Counted from the first letter of the stretch, positions 34,680-44,830 are shown. The stretch is DNA of 64,000 bases from CAYJDP01 sp964371025 (GCA_964371025.1 CAYJKH010000005.1:43142-107141); one strand, 5' to 3'. The notes: generated by a model not told the origin, from the letters alone. Numbers and translations: made by a program.

Positions 34680-37600
34680 ATTTAAATTCTATTATTACTT
34701 GTTGTATTTCTATAGAATTTTTTAATTTAATTTCATTATAATTACTACTTATATTATTATTTCTAATAAATTTAATTATATACTTAGTGTCTTTATAATT
34801 ATATGTAATTTTATATTTATTCCAAGTAGATGGGACTTTCGGATTAATTATTAATAAATCTTCTTTTATTGTAATTCCTAAAATATTAGTTATTGCAATA
34901 CTATAAAACTCCGAACTACTTATATCATTTACTCCACTTTTGGCTTTTTGTTCTAAATTTTTTGTATTTATACTTTTTGCTAATATATAAGGTTCTTTTT
35001 TATATAATAAAATATTGTCTTTTGATGATTTATTGACCGGATTATTTATATGAAAATATTCATATGCTAAATCTACTTTATTTAATTTAATTAGACTTTT
35101 AATATATAAAGCTATAGAACTATTCATTTGAGAGCCATTTTCTAATTCTCCAGGTAAGTAATCCATAACACGTCCTGGATAATTTATTGTTTCGTTAAAA
35201 TATGGATATATATCTTTTATTAAATTATTATTATTTAATGTATTTATACTTTCTAATATTTCTTCTTTTCTCTTAACTGATACTGCATTACTTGTAAGTG
35301 CATAAAGTTGAGTATTTAAATCTATTTTACCTTCTAAATTAGTACTCGCTCCTAAAGTATCACCATTATCATAATAACCTCTTATAAAATGTTTATTTTT
35401 ATATGTATTAGTGTTAATAAACTTCTTTATATTCTTTATTATTTTATTATATGATGACATATTTTTATTTATATTATACTTTTTTAATATATGATTTAAG
35501 TCTTCTATTATCTTTATAGACATAAATCCTAAGATAACACTTTTTCCTTTTAATCTATTTCCAACATAGTTATAATTATCTGATATATCACCAGTTCCAA
35601 ATAAAGGTAAATCCTCTATATTTTCAAATACTAAATCTAGGCTTTTAAAAATATGATTTAATATAGTATCATTATTACTTTTTTGATATATAACTATTTT
35701 TTCATCTTCATATTTACTTAATTCATTACCAGTAATAAAATGAACTTTTTCATCTATTATTTTATAATTATCTGTATATTTAATATACTCTATTATAGTA
35801 TTAACAAATAATAATATATCACCTTTATTTTTTGTTCTAAGCCCTAAAGTAGTATTTGAAGAAAACTCTCCTAATATATCTCCTTCTATGAACTGTTTAG
35901 ATGCTACTTCTAAAATAGTATCTTTACATATATTTTTATTATAAGATATTAAATTTAAAGAATTAATTAATTTATCTTTAGTTTTATATTTTTGATTATT
36001 AAAAGCTATACTTTGATTTAAATACCAATTATTAACCATATAGTCAAAGCTATTATCTTCCGTTTTAACTGTAATATCTCTATTATTAATAAAATTACAA
36101 TAAACATTTGCTAATTCTGTTTCAACATTATCTATGTTACTATATTTATCTACTATATAATTAATATTATTACAATTATCTTCAAGACCCATCATATAAA
36201 TAATAGTTTTTTCTTCTTTTGAAATAGATATATTATTTGTAATTGTCTTAATATTTTTATTAAGAATGTCAATATTATTAATTTTTTGACTGCTAGCTAA
36301 ATAAGTATTTTTATTACTATTATCTAAAAGATTAATCATCTTAATATAATTATTTTCTTCACTATAATAAGTTTTAATAATTTTATTATTCTTCTCATAT
36401 ATACTTCCAAGAGTTGGTTTAATAAAAAATTTAATATCTATATCATTAATTATATTTTTACTTTTAATTTTCAAAATAGATACTTTAACTTTATCATTAA
36501 CTGGTATAAACTGTGTAACTTCTGTTTCAATATTATCAAAATTACTCTTATACACTGAATACCCTAGTCCATGAATACAAACTGATGGATTAAACAATTT
36601 ATTATTAATAATAATACCTTCCGTATTTAAAGCATCATTTAATGTTGATGTTTTTGTAATATTATATTCATTTTCATTTAAGTATGTTGATGAATTAAAA
36701 TCATTACTTACAACAGAAGTTATTTCTTTATTATATAGGATATTTTCCCATTTATCTGGCAATTCATTATTATAAATAACATATTCTTCTCCATTATTTT
36801 TAAAACCACCATAACCATTATCATATTCTAAAATAAGTTTTTTCTTTTTCATAAATAGAGGTTGCTTATCAACATTAAAATCATTTAGTTCACTATTTAA
36901 TAACTCAGTAAGTTTATCTTGCAATTTATCTTCTTCTAATACTTTAAAGTATATAGTTGATAATATATTAAGTAGATTTAATTCATCATAATTTATATCT
37001 TCATAATCAATGACTTTCACTTCACCTTTTGTATGATAAAAACTATTTAAATTATACATTCTAAATAACTGCTCTTCTATTTCTTTATTTATAACTTGTT
37101 TTTTATTGATATCTGCATTATTTATAATTAATACATTTATATAAATCAAATTATTTTTTAAGTATTCAAAGCATTTTAAAATATCTAAAATGAAATCAAG
37201 ATTTTTTTCAGAAGAAATTTCTAAAATTACAGTTTGTTGATTTAAATCCATATCTAATTTAGATAAATTACAATTAATAATATCTATATTTTGATTTACT
37301 TTATCATCTAATTTAATATTATAACTATTATACATATAAGTATGTAAATCATTTGCTAATTTATTTATCTTTGGTTTATTAATATCGTTTTTAATAAACT
37401 CTTCTGAACACTTACTTCTGTTATATTTTTTGATAATATCATTAATATTTTGAGTATTTTTAACTACTCCGTTTAAAACATAAAATACTGTTTCTTCGTT
37501 TTTTTCCAACTCAATCTTATTATCTACTATCACTTCATTTTCATTATCAAAAGAATAATTATATGATGAAATAGGCTTATCTAATAAGATTTTATTAAAC

Positions 37601-40086
37601 ATACTAATCATATTATCTTTTTTACGTGGATTAATAATTAAGGTATCTATTTTTGTTTTAAATGAAACATCAAAATATACTTTTTTCTTATTTAATAACT
37701 CATTCATATATTCAGTTAATGAAACTTGGGTACTAACTGCTATTTCATATGCTTTTTTAGTTTGACTTTTATTTATTAAAGTTATTTTTTTAAACTCAAT
37801 ATCCTCTTCTCCAATAATTATTTCCGTTATTATATTTAAATCATTATCATCGTATAAAAACTTTACTTTATTGTTTTCATAAGCATATAAATATTTACTA
37901 CTATCTTCTTTAAAAGGAGCATATGTTGTTGAAACTATTTTATTATCTTCTATATCTTTTATATAAATAAACTGTCCATATTCGATATTTTCAACTTGAT
38001 TATGCCTAGTTAAATCTATGTTTTTATATTTTAAATAATTATTTCCTTTTTCATTTATAATAGATGTTAAATTATTATTTGAAAGTAAAAATATATTTGG
38101 TATTTTTTTTATATCAACACTTTTATATGTAATTGATTTTTTTAAACTAACATTCTTTTTATTATGCTTTTTTTGTTTTTTTATAAATTGTTTTTTATTA
38201 ATATAAATTAAGCTTAAATTAACTAAAATAATTATACTATAGTAAATACTTATATCTTGTTTAATAATATAAAAGATAATAAATAAGAAATTTATCATTA
38301 ATAATATAAATAATGTATTTAAGTATAATTTATATAAATGAATGTAATTATTTTTAATTATATTTATTTTTTTATTAATATTATTTATTTTTATTTGATC
38401 AGTATACCCTATTCTTAACTTATTAGTATTTAGTAAATTATTAGATTTTTTATTATTACTAATTTCTTTATATACTTCAACATTATATATTCCTATATCA
38501 TTATAACTTACCTCTTCATACAATTTTTGAATTTCTCTATTATATGAAAATAATTTTATAATTTTAGATGATTTTATATTAGGTATTACTGCAGCATACC
38601 CTTTTACAACTTTAGTATTATTTTTATTTAAAATTGGTTTATTAATAGGATGAGAAATAATTTTATATAACTTATTAATGAAAGATAATTCTTCAATAAA
38701 TGAGTTTATTATAACCCCATATTTTATATTGTATTTCATCTTTTTAAAACTAATATAATTAACACACTTGGTTTTATCACTTTTAGTAATATTATTAGTA
38801 ATTATATTATTAATTAAAGTGAAATTATCTTTATTATCCCCTTTTAAATAAATAGTATGAAAATTATCTGTGTTATATTTTTCATTTAAATTATTTATTG
38901 AATCTTTCAATTGTTCAATAATTCTTTTACTACTTAATGAAACATTTTCTTCTACTACTAAAAGAAAATGAATATTACTTTTATTATTTAATAAAAATAA
39001 TTTTTCTAAATATTTAACTTTTTCTAAGATATCTTCTTCTTTAATAATACTAATTGGAAGAATAGTCATAATGTCTTCATTATTATCTATTTCATATGTG
39101 GCAAGATTAATAGTCTTTCTTTTGTTTGTTAAAAATAAAGTTAAATACAATAAGAACACTATAGGAATAAATAGCAATAGAGTATTTAATATATAACTAA
39201 AAAAAGCAGAAATAATTAAAACTATAATATTACTTATTATAAATATAACTCTTTTATTACTGATTATTAAAACATCTTTAAAATCATTGTTTTTTAACAA
39301 TTTATTTATATAGTCAAACTCTTTTAATTTAGCTTTTTTTATAATTTTTTCTCTATATAATTTTTTGGTATTTACTGTTGAATTTCTATAGATTTTATAT
39401 TCTAGTAATTTTTTTTCACAATTACTTACTTTTAATAATTCTTCTTCTTCTAAATTAATTAATTCTTTTATATTCAAAAATAATTGATTAATAAAAAGAT
39501 TATTATCATTATTTTTTTTTCTTTGATTATTGACTACTTCTTTAAGGCTGATATTTTTAGTTTTTAAAAATTCGATTAACTCTTTAAATAATTTATTATT
39601 TTTAGCACCTTTTCCAGATAATTTATTATTTAATTGATATATATAATAACTACTTTTAAAGTAATTGAAATCATCAGGAAACATTTCATTTATAGTTAAT
39701 GATTCTTTATTAGTAAACTCTATAATTTTTTCTTTATTAATTTGGTTAGCGGCTTCTTCTTTATATAATATTAATAATTTTTCTATAAAAATATACTCTA
39801 ATATATTTTTTACACTATAAAGATCATTATATGAAAATTGGTAATTATTATTAATTTGATAATTTTCTAATTCTTGTATTAATATCTTATTAGAAAAATT
39901 ATATTTATAGTTTTGTAATATATCTTGTAATACTTTATATAATTTATTATTACTTTTACTTATTTTTATAGGTTTTTTTAAAAGTGGAAAATTTTCAAGT
40001 AATAAAGTCCCATTATTAGATAACTCAAATTTACTATTACTTAAGCTAGTATGATATTTTTTTAGTATTTTAAATTTTTGAATCAT
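34678..40086 (-). CDS. cyclic beta-1,2-glucan synthase-related giant protein (divergent)
   Basis: A 1802-residue membrane protein, extremely rich in Asn, Lys and Ile. Two membrane helix pairs lie near residues 285-320 and 585-625. The region between resembles the glycosyltransferase part (GT84) of NdvB/Cgs (LEKLFLLNNKSNIHFLLVVE, then IISHPINKP, KGYAAVIPNI, DIGIYNVEVY). However, the LDADT acidic motif reads INSFIEE. The C-terminal 900 residues resemble a GH94/GH36-like phosphorylase module. GTGDISDNYNYVG (about 1495) stands for GSGDWNDGMNxVG, and YYDNGDTLG, DYLPGELENGSQMNSSIA, HINNPVN and KKEPYILA follow. NdvB proteins are about 2800 residues, so this is a shortened, degenerate relative. Activity is uncertain. 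Confidence 0.72.
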   Translation of the reverse strand: MIQKFKILKKYHTSLSNSKFELSNNGTLLLENFPLLKKPIKISKSNNKLYKVLQDILQNYKYNFSNKILIQELENYQINNNYQFSYNDLYSVKNILEYIFIEKLLILYKEEAANQINKEKIIEFTNKESLTINEMFPDDFNYFKSSYYIYQLNNKLSGKGAKNNKLFKELIEFLKTKNISLKEVVNNQRKKNNDNNLFINQLFLNIKELINLEEEELLKVSNCEKKLLEYKIYRNSTVNTKKLYREKIIKKAKLKEFDYINKLLKNNDFKDVLIISNKRVIFIISNIIVLIISAFFSYILNTLLLFIPIVFLLYLTLFLTNKRKTINLATYEIDNNEDIMTILPISIIKEEDILEKVKYLEKLFLLNNKSNIHFLLVVEENVSLSSKRIIEQLKDSINNLNEKYNTDNFHTIYLKGDNKDNFTLINNIITNNITKSDKTKCVNYISFKKMKYNIKYGVIINSFIEELSFINKLYKIISHPINKPILNKNNTKVVKGYAAVIPNIKSSKIIKLFSYNREIQKLYEEVSYNDIGIYNVEVYKEISNNKKSNNLLNTNKLRIGYTDQIKINNINKKINIIKNNYIHLYKLYLNTLFILLMINFLFIIFYIIKQDISIYYSIIILVNLSLIYINKKQFIKKQKKHNKKNVSLKKSITYKSVDIKKIPNIFLLSNNNLTSIINEKGNNYLKYKNIDLTRHNQVENIEYGQFIYIKDIEDNKIVSTTYAPFKEDSSKYLYAYENNKVKFLYDDNDLNIITEIIIGEEDIEFKKITLINKSQTKKAYEIAVSTQVSLTEYMNELLNKKKVYFDVSFKTKIDTLIINPRKKDNMISMFNKILLDKPISSYNYSFDNENEVIVDNKIELEKNEETVFYVLNGVVKNTQNINDIIKKYNRSKCSEEFIKNDINKPKINKLANDLHTYMYNSYNIKLDDKVNQNIDIINCNLSKLDMDLNQQTVILEISSEKNLDFILDILKCFEYLKNNLIYINVLIINNADINKKQVINKEIEEQLFRMYNLNSFYHTKGEVKVIDYEDINYDELNLLNILSTIYFKVLEEDKLQDKLTELLNSELNDFNVDKQPLFMKKKKLILEYDNGYGGFKNNGEEYVIYNNELPDKWENILYNKEITSVVSNDFNSSTYLNENEYNITKTSTLNDALNTEGIIINNKLFNPSVCIHGLGYSVYKSNFDNIETEVTQFIPVNDKVKVSILKIKSKNIINDIDIKFFIKPTLGSIYEKNNKIIKTYYSEENNYIKMINLLDNSNKNTYLASSQKINNIDILNKNIKTITNNISISKEEKTIIYMMGLEDNCNNINYIVDKYSNIDNVETELANVYCNFINNRDITVKTEDNSFDYMVNNWYLNQSIAFNNQKYKTKDKLINSLNLISYNKNICKDTILEVASKQFIEGDILGEFSSNTTLGLRTKNKGDILLFVNTIIEYIKYTDNYKIIDEKVHFITGNELSKYEDEKIVIYQKSNNDTILNHIFKSLDLVFENIEDLPLFGTGDISDNYNYVGNRLKGKSVILGFMSIKIIEDLNHILKKYNINKNMSSYNKIIKNIKKFINTNTYKNKHFIRGYYDNGDTLGASTNLEGKIDLNTQLYALTSNAVSVKRKEEILESINTLNNNNLIKDIYPYFNETINYPGRVMDYLPGELENGSQMNSSIALYIKSLIKLNKVDLAYEYFHINNPVNKSSKDNILLYKKEPYILAKSINTKNLEQKAKSGVNDISSSEFYSIAITNILGITIKEDLLIINPKVPSTWNKYKITYNYKDTKYIIKFIRNNNISSNYNEIKLKNSIEIQQVIIEFK

Positions 40087-40133
40087 CCAATCATCTCCTT
40101 ATAATTATAAAATAATTATATCATAAGTAGACA

Positions 40134-40159
40134 ATAAAAAAAACCATCAGTGATGGTTT
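40134..40159 (-). terminator. terminator of the tRNA Ile-Asn-Glu-Ser operon
   Basis: Stem AAACCATCA/TGATGGTTT followed by eight T on the minus strand. Confidence 0.88.
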
Positions 40160-40169
40160 GATTTCATAA

Positions 40170-40260
40170 TGGCGGAGCAGGAGAGATTTGAACTCTCGCG
40201 CCAGTTGCCCGACCTACACCCTTAGCAGGGGCGCCTCTTCAGCCTCTTGAGTACTGCTCC
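40170..40260 (-). tRNA. tRNA-Ser (GCT)
   Basis: A 91-base class II tRNA with a long variable arm. Anticodon GCT sits in CTGCTAA. The acceptor stem GGAGCAG/CTGCTCC closes and CCA is encoded. Confidence 0.96.
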
Positions 40261-40325
40261 ATAAAGTTACTTAATAAGTAACATGTTTTAAAAGAAAAAC
40301 TCCGTTTGGAGCTATATTTCTAAAT

Positions 40326-40402
40326 TGGTGACCAGTACGGAATTCGAATCCGTGAATGCTGCCGTGAAAGGGCAGTGTGTTAAGCCACTTCACCAACTGG
40401 CC
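40326..40402 (-). tRNA. tRNA-Glu (TTC)
   Basis: A 77-base cloverleaf with anticodon TTC in CTTTCAC. Acceptor GGCCAGT pairs with ACTGGTC, T loop is GATTCGAAT, and CCA is encoded. Confidence 0.96.
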
Positions 40403-40407
40403 ATTTA

Positions 40408-40484
40408 TGGCGCCTCAACCAGGACTCGAACCTGGGACCCCTTGATTAACAGTCAAGTGCTCTAACCTACTGAGCTATTAAGGC
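40408..40484 (-). tRNA. tRNA-Asn (GTT)
   Basis: Anticodon GTT in CTGTTAA, acceptor GCCTTAA pairing with TTGAGGC, T loop GGTTCGAGT, CCA encoded. Confidence 0.96.
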
Positions 40485-40491
40485 AAAATTA

Positions 40492-40568
<77 letters not shown>

Positions 40569-40587
40569 ATAAATTTGTTACTTCTTA

Positions 40588-40616
40588 ATAATACACTATT
40601 ACTCTCTATAATGCAA
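40588..40616 (-). promoter_or_regulatory. promoter of the four-tRNA operon
   Basis: TTGCAT (40611-40616), a 17-base spacer and TATTAT (40588-40593) on the minus strand, about 20 bases before tRNA-Ile. Confidence 0.82.
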
Positions 40617-40646
40617 CAGTTTTTATTATTTTTTTTCATTTTTTTA

Positions 40647-41078
40647 TTATGTACCATCACAGTTATTAGCAGATGACGTTGAATTTTTTCCAAATGTATT
40701 ACTTTTATCACTTTTTCTTTCACATACTAGTTTAACATCATATTCTAATTTATTATCACTTGAATATTTTACTTCGATTACAGTATCATTTTGACACGTT
40801 ATATCATCTATTGTAATATCTTTTATTAAATCTTCTTCCAGTAAATTATCATAGGTAATCACACACGTTTTAGCTTGACCTTTAGTAAAAAGATCTTTTT
40901 GATAAATATCAACATATAACTTTCCGGCATATTCAATTGATTCTTGATAGGTTTCATATTTAGTTTGATTATTTTCAGCCTGTATATTTAAAACAGTCGG
41001 AAAAACAATAAAAGTAATAATCGCTAATATTGCCACTGTTATTATTAGTTCAATTAGTGTATATCCTTTATTATTCAT
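40647..41078 (-). CDS. type IV prepilin-like protein
   Basis: A 143-residue pilin-like protein. The N-terminus MNNKGYTLIELIITVAILAI is a class III prepilin signal: cleavage after Gly5, methylated Tyr6, Glu at +5, followed by a 20-residue hydrophobic helix. The C-terminal domain has four Cys, likely two disulfides outside the cell. The length and isolated position fit a pseudopilin rather than a complete ComG operon. No pilus ATPase, platform protein or prepilin peptidase is in the window. Confidence 0.88.
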   Translation of the reverse strand: MNNKGYTLIELIITVAILAIITFIVFPTVLNIQAENNQTKYETYQESIEYAGKLYVDIYQKDLFTKGQAKTCVITYDNLLEEDLIKDITIDDITCQNDTVIEVKYSSDNKLEYDVKLVCERKSDKSNTFGKNSTSSANNCDGT

Positions 41079-41144
41079 TTTTCCACCTATTTATTCTTTC
41101 ATATAAATTATATAACCCATTTAATATTTAGTCAATTAATTAAT

Positions 41145-41173
41145 AAAAAAAGCTTTTATTAATATAAAAGCCT
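41145..41173 (-). terminator. terminator of the hydrolase-murF-ddl operon
   Basis: Stem GCTTTTAT/ATAAAAGC with a four-base loop, followed by TTTTTTT on the minus strand. Confidence 0.82.
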
Positions 41174-41178
41174 ATTTA

Positions 41179-42396
41179 TTATAGTTTTTTAGAACCTTTC
41201 ATTCCCTTTACCCCACCTAATGAAATAAAGTTTTCTAGTAAGTTATTTTTAAAAGAGTGAACTTTTTTATTTCTTTCTTTATAACTTTTAATAGATATAT
41301 TTATAAGTTCTTCTAATAAGTCTGAATACTCTATTCCTGTTTTATTCCATAAATGAAATGCCATGTTTCCTGGAATTGAATTAATTTCATTAATATAAAC
41401 TTTATTAGTTTTACTATCTATTAAAAAATCAATTCTAACATTTCCTGAAGATCCTACCGCTTTAAATCCTTTAGTCGCAATTTCTTCTATTTCTTTTAAT
41501 AGTTTACTACTAATATTAGCTGGTATTAATCTATCAGAAGTACCTGTACTTTTTGACCCTTTTATTGATGCTTTCATTGGTGTTTTTCCTTTAGAGGCTC
41601 CACTTCCAATATATTTTTCATTAAAAGTTAAAAATTTACTATCTGAATACATTTCTTCTGTAACACTTACTTTTTGATTAGTATAATTACCCATTACTGC
41701 AATATTAACTTCTTTTAAATTAGTTACTACTTCCTCAACAATAATTTTTGTATCATACTTAATCGCATCTTCAATAGCTTCACTTAATTCTTCTTTTGTA
41801 CTACATACTTCTATTCCGATACTAGATCCAGTAGAAGATGGTTTTACAATAACTGGGAATTTAAGTTTATTAACTTTTTCTAATACTTCTTCTTCATTGT
41901 TTTTATAATCTGTATCATAAAACCATTCATAATTAGTTATTGGTAATTGTTCACTTTCAAAAATTCTTTTCATATGAACTTTATCTTGAGCAACTACTGC
42001 TGAATAAACGTCACTTCCTACATAAGGAATATTAATAGTTTGTAAATATCCTTGTAATACTCCATCTTCAACATTTGTTCCATGTGTTATTGGTAATACT
42101 ATATCAATATCTGTTATAACTTTTTTAAACCAATTTTTACTTTGTAATACAAATAAATTGTTCTTTTTATATAAAATAACATTCTTAGCATATTTTTTTA
42201 ATAAAGACATATCAGAATACACTTCAATATCTTTAAGCATATGTCCTGTATACCATTCATTTTCTTTTGTGATATAAATTGGGATTATATCATATTTAGT
42301 TTCATCTAAATTATTCATAGCGTGAATTGCAGAGGAAATACTAACCTCGTGTTCAACACTTTTTCCACCAAAAATTACTCCAATTTTTCTTTTCAT
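41179..42396 (-). CDS. ddl: D-alanine--D-alanine (or D-Ala-D-X) ligase
   Basis: An ATP-grasp ligase making the terminal dipeptide of peptidoglycan, 405 residues. Motifs: IGVIFGGKSVEHEVSIS, PVIVKPSSTGSSIG, and the C-terminal INEINSIPGNMAFHLW. The omega loop reads TFNEKYIGSGASKGK. The EKY form recalls the VanC/VanG-type ligases more than the YxxKY of typical Ddl, so the second substrate could differ. A Lys/Ser/Thr-rich insertion lies around residues 265-290. The C-terminal tail (about 380-405) is extra. It follows murF by 9 bases. Confidence 0.88.
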   Translation of the reverse strand: MKRKIGVIFGGKSVEHEVSISSAIHAMNNLDETKYDIIPIYITKENEWYTGHMLKDIEVYSDMSLLKKYAKNVILYKKNNLFVLQSKNWFKKVITDIDIVLPITHGTNVEDGVLQGYLQTINIPYVGSDVYSAVVAQDKVHMKRIFESEQLPITNYEWFYDTDYKNNEEEVLEKVNKLKFPVIVKPSSTGSSIGIEVCSTKEELSEAIEDAIKYDTKIIVEEVVTNLKEVNIAVMGNYTNQKVSVTEEMYSDSKFLTFNEKYIGSGASKGKTPMKASIKGSKSTGTSDRLIPANISSKLLKEIEEIATKGFKAVGSSGNVRIDFLIDSKTNKVYINEINSIPGNMAFHLWNKTGIEYSDLLEELINISIKSYKERNKKVHSFKNNLLENFISLGGVKGMKGSKKL

Positions 42397-42405
42397 ATTA
42401 TTCTC

Positions 42406-44019
42406 CTATTCGTTATAAATATCTGGTAAATCATTTTCAAATAATGCATATACTTCTTCATTTGTTGCAATACTTCTTATAAAATTATAAGCCTCTACTA
42501 CATCATTATAAATAACTATTTTTTCTTCACTATATCCAGCACTAATTAATCCTCTTTTAATTGGCATAGTTCTTTTTTCTCCAATTAAAACCGCATAATC
42601 CGCTATTTTTGCTATTTGTTCTCCAAATGACTGGTTATATTCTTGTTCTTTTTCACCTAGTTCTACCATTCCTGGAGTTACAACTATTTTAACACCAGGC
42701 ATCATTTTTAAAACATCTAAAGCATTTTTTGCTCCTACTGGATTTGAATTATACGCATCATCTATTTGATAAAAATTTCCTAATTTTTTAAGTTCAAGTC
42801 TATGTTCAATTGGTTTAATTGTTTTAACAGACTTTTGTAGTTCAGTTATCTCTATATTAAAATGATCTCCTAAAGCAATACCTGCTAATATATTATATAC
42901 ATTGTGATTTCCTAATAATTTTGTTTCAAAATTATAAGTCTTATCTATTTTTTTTATATAAACATCAAAGCTTGTTCCTTTATTACTATAAGATATATTT
43001 AAGGCTTGATAATCAGATGGTTCATCAATACTAATCCATACCTTAGATACTTTATTTTTAAGCGGATAATTAACTTGAATTTTATCATCTTTATTTAATA
43101 CAGCTAACCCATCATAAGGCAAGGCCTCTATTAATTCAAATTTTCCCTTTGCAATATTTTCCTGACTACCAAAAGTTTCTAAATGTGCTGTCCCTATATT
43201 AGTTAAAATTCCATACTTAGGTTTAACAAAACTACACATTCCTTTTATTTCACCACGCACATATGCACCCATCTCAGCAATAAATATATCATTAAATTTA
43301 TCAAGATGATTATTTATAGTAATCATTAGCCCTAGTGGTGTATTTAGACTTTTCGGAGTTGGTAGAGCATTATATTTAATATTTAAAATATCTGCTAAAA
43401 TATTTTTACTACTTGTTTTACCATAACTACCTGTAATTCCTACTACTTTCAAATCGGACATTTGTTTCAACTTATTCTTTGCTTTATTTAAATAATATAA
43501 ATATTCTAATTTATTAATTGGTTTATTTATCACATTTGCTATATATAATATTAATGGATTTATATATAAGAAAATAGTTAGTAGTAATATCATTAACCAT
43601 ATAAATTGAGTATTATTTATTTTTAAAATTAATAATATAGCTGGAATTATATATATAATTCCTACTGTTACAAATAATCTTTTAATTCTTTTTGTAATAA
43701 CAAAAGGTTTTTTATTTTGATCATTTTTTCTTCTATTATCCCAAAGTTTTGTTTGTATTAAACATAGAATAGTTATTAAAATACAATTTATAATAGTACT
43801 AAATTGAAATTGATAAAATAAAAATGCTCCTAGAATAGTTACTCCTAATATTAGTAAATCTAAATCTAAAAATAGTTTTGGATTTTTTAAAATCCATTTA
43901 ACATAACGATTATTTTCATTATATAAATTTTGTTGTAACATATGAAATGTTTTTTTACTTTTATAAACTACGGTAATTAAAATAGCTATAACTACTATTA
44001 AATATAATCCTATTAACAT
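42406..44019 (-). CDS. murF: membrane-anchored MurF-like Mur ligase
   Basis: A 537-residue protein. Residues 1-185 hold about six membrane segments instead of the usual soluble MurF N-terminal domain. Residues 195-537 form the Mur ligase with the ATP loop VVGITGSYGKTSSKNIL. The central motif NIGTAHLETFG and the C-terminal ligase domain (LGNHNVYNILAGIALG, DDAYNSNP) follow. MurF joins UDP-MurNAc-tripeptide with D-Ala-D-Ala, the product of the neighbouring Ddl. The anchor would place the last cytoplasmic step at the membrane. The exact substrate is inferred from the ddl linkage. Confidence 0.88.
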   Translation of the reverse strand: MLIGLYLIVVIAILITVVYKSKKTFHMLQQNLYNENNRYVKWILKNPKLFLDLDLLILGVTILGAFLFYQFQFSTIINCILITILCLIQTKLWDNRRKNDQNKKPFVITKRIKRLFVTVGIIYIIPAILLILKINNTQFIWLMILLLTIFLYINPLILYIANVINKPINKLEYLYYLNKAKNKLKQMSDLKVVGITGSYGKTSSKNILADILNIKYNALPTPKSLNTPLGLMITINNHLDKFNDIFIAEMGAYVRGEIKGMCSFVKPKYGILTNIGTAHLETFGSQENIAKGKFELIEALPYDGLAVLNKDDKIQVNYPLKNKVSKVWISIDEPSDYQALNISYSNKGTSFDVYIKKIDKTYNFETKLLGNHNVYNILAGIALGDHFNIEITELQKSVKTIKPIEHRLELKKLGNFYQIDDAYNSNPVGAKNALDVLKMMPGVKIVVTPGMVELGEKEQEYNQSFGEQIAKIADYAVLIGEKRTMPIKRGLISAGYSEEKIVIYNDVVEAYNFIRSIATNEEVYALFENDLPDIYNE

Positions 44020-44028
44020 AATAACCTC

Positions 44029-44742
44029 CTATATAAATTTAGTAATTATTTTTATCACTTGATTAAGGTTTTCTAAGTAAGCATAATGACTTCCAGGCAA
44101 TTCTATTAAACCTGCATCTCGCATAATTGCTTCTAGTTTTTTCGCATCACTTAGTGGTGCTTCATCATCATCAGTTCCCCATATTAATAAAGTTGGAGCC
44201 TTTATTTTTTTAGCTTCTTCTGATAAATCTGTATTTATCACTTCTACTAAAGTGTCTCTTAATATTGGAGAAGCATTTTTATAATCTCTTGATCCAATAT
44301 ACTTTTTCATGTAATCTCCTAGACTATTTAATCCGGGAATTTTTTTTATTTTCTTTAAAATTTTTACTGACATAGAAAGATTCATATTAGTATCTCTAAT
44401 ACAAGGACTTCCAAATAATATTAATTTTTCACATTCATTGTGAGCAGCATAGTTAATTGCAACTCTTCCTCCAAATGAATGGCCTATTATAATTGGATTA
44501 GTAATTTCTTTTTTTATAATAAACTCTTTTAACATATTAGTATATGTATTTATTGTCCATTTTTCTTTTAACTCATCACTTTTTCCAAATCCTGGAAAAT
44601 CTATTATTGTAATTTTATTATTTATTAGTTTATCTCCAAGTGGTTTCATCATTTCAATATTTTGACCCCACCCATGAAGTAATATAATATCTTTTCCTTC
44701 TCCATATTGTATATAATTGATTTTATGGTTATTAATTATCAA
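44029..44742 (-). CDS. alpha/beta hydrolase
   Basis: A 237-residue alpha/beta hydrolase. The nucleophile elbow is GHSFGG, the acid lies in WGTDDDEAP and the His in GSHYAY; HGWGQN forms the oxyanion loop. Start codon is TTG at 44742 with AGAGGTG 7 bases upstream; no ATG fits. It is the first gene of an operon with murF (9 bases) and ddl. An esterase or amidase acting on envelope precursors is plausible, but the substrate is unknown. Confidence 0.88.
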   Translation of the reverse strand: MIINNHKINYIQYGEGKDIILLHGWGQNIEMMKPLGDKLINNKITIIDFPGFGKSDELKEKWTINTYTNMLKEFIIKKEITNPIIIGHSFGGRVAINYAAHNECEKLILFGSPCIRDTNMNLSMSVKILKKIKKIPGLNSLGDYMKKYIGSRDYKNASPILRDTLVEVINTDLSEEAKKIKAPTLLIWGTDDDEAPLSDAKKLEAIMRDAGLIELPGSHYAYLENLNQVIKIITKFI

Positions 44743-44830
44743 TATAATACACCTCTTTCTATTGTTACTAATATAACATAGTCTTAGAATATATTCTATT
44801 AGTAATTAAACTTTTATTTGTTAGTTTTCA

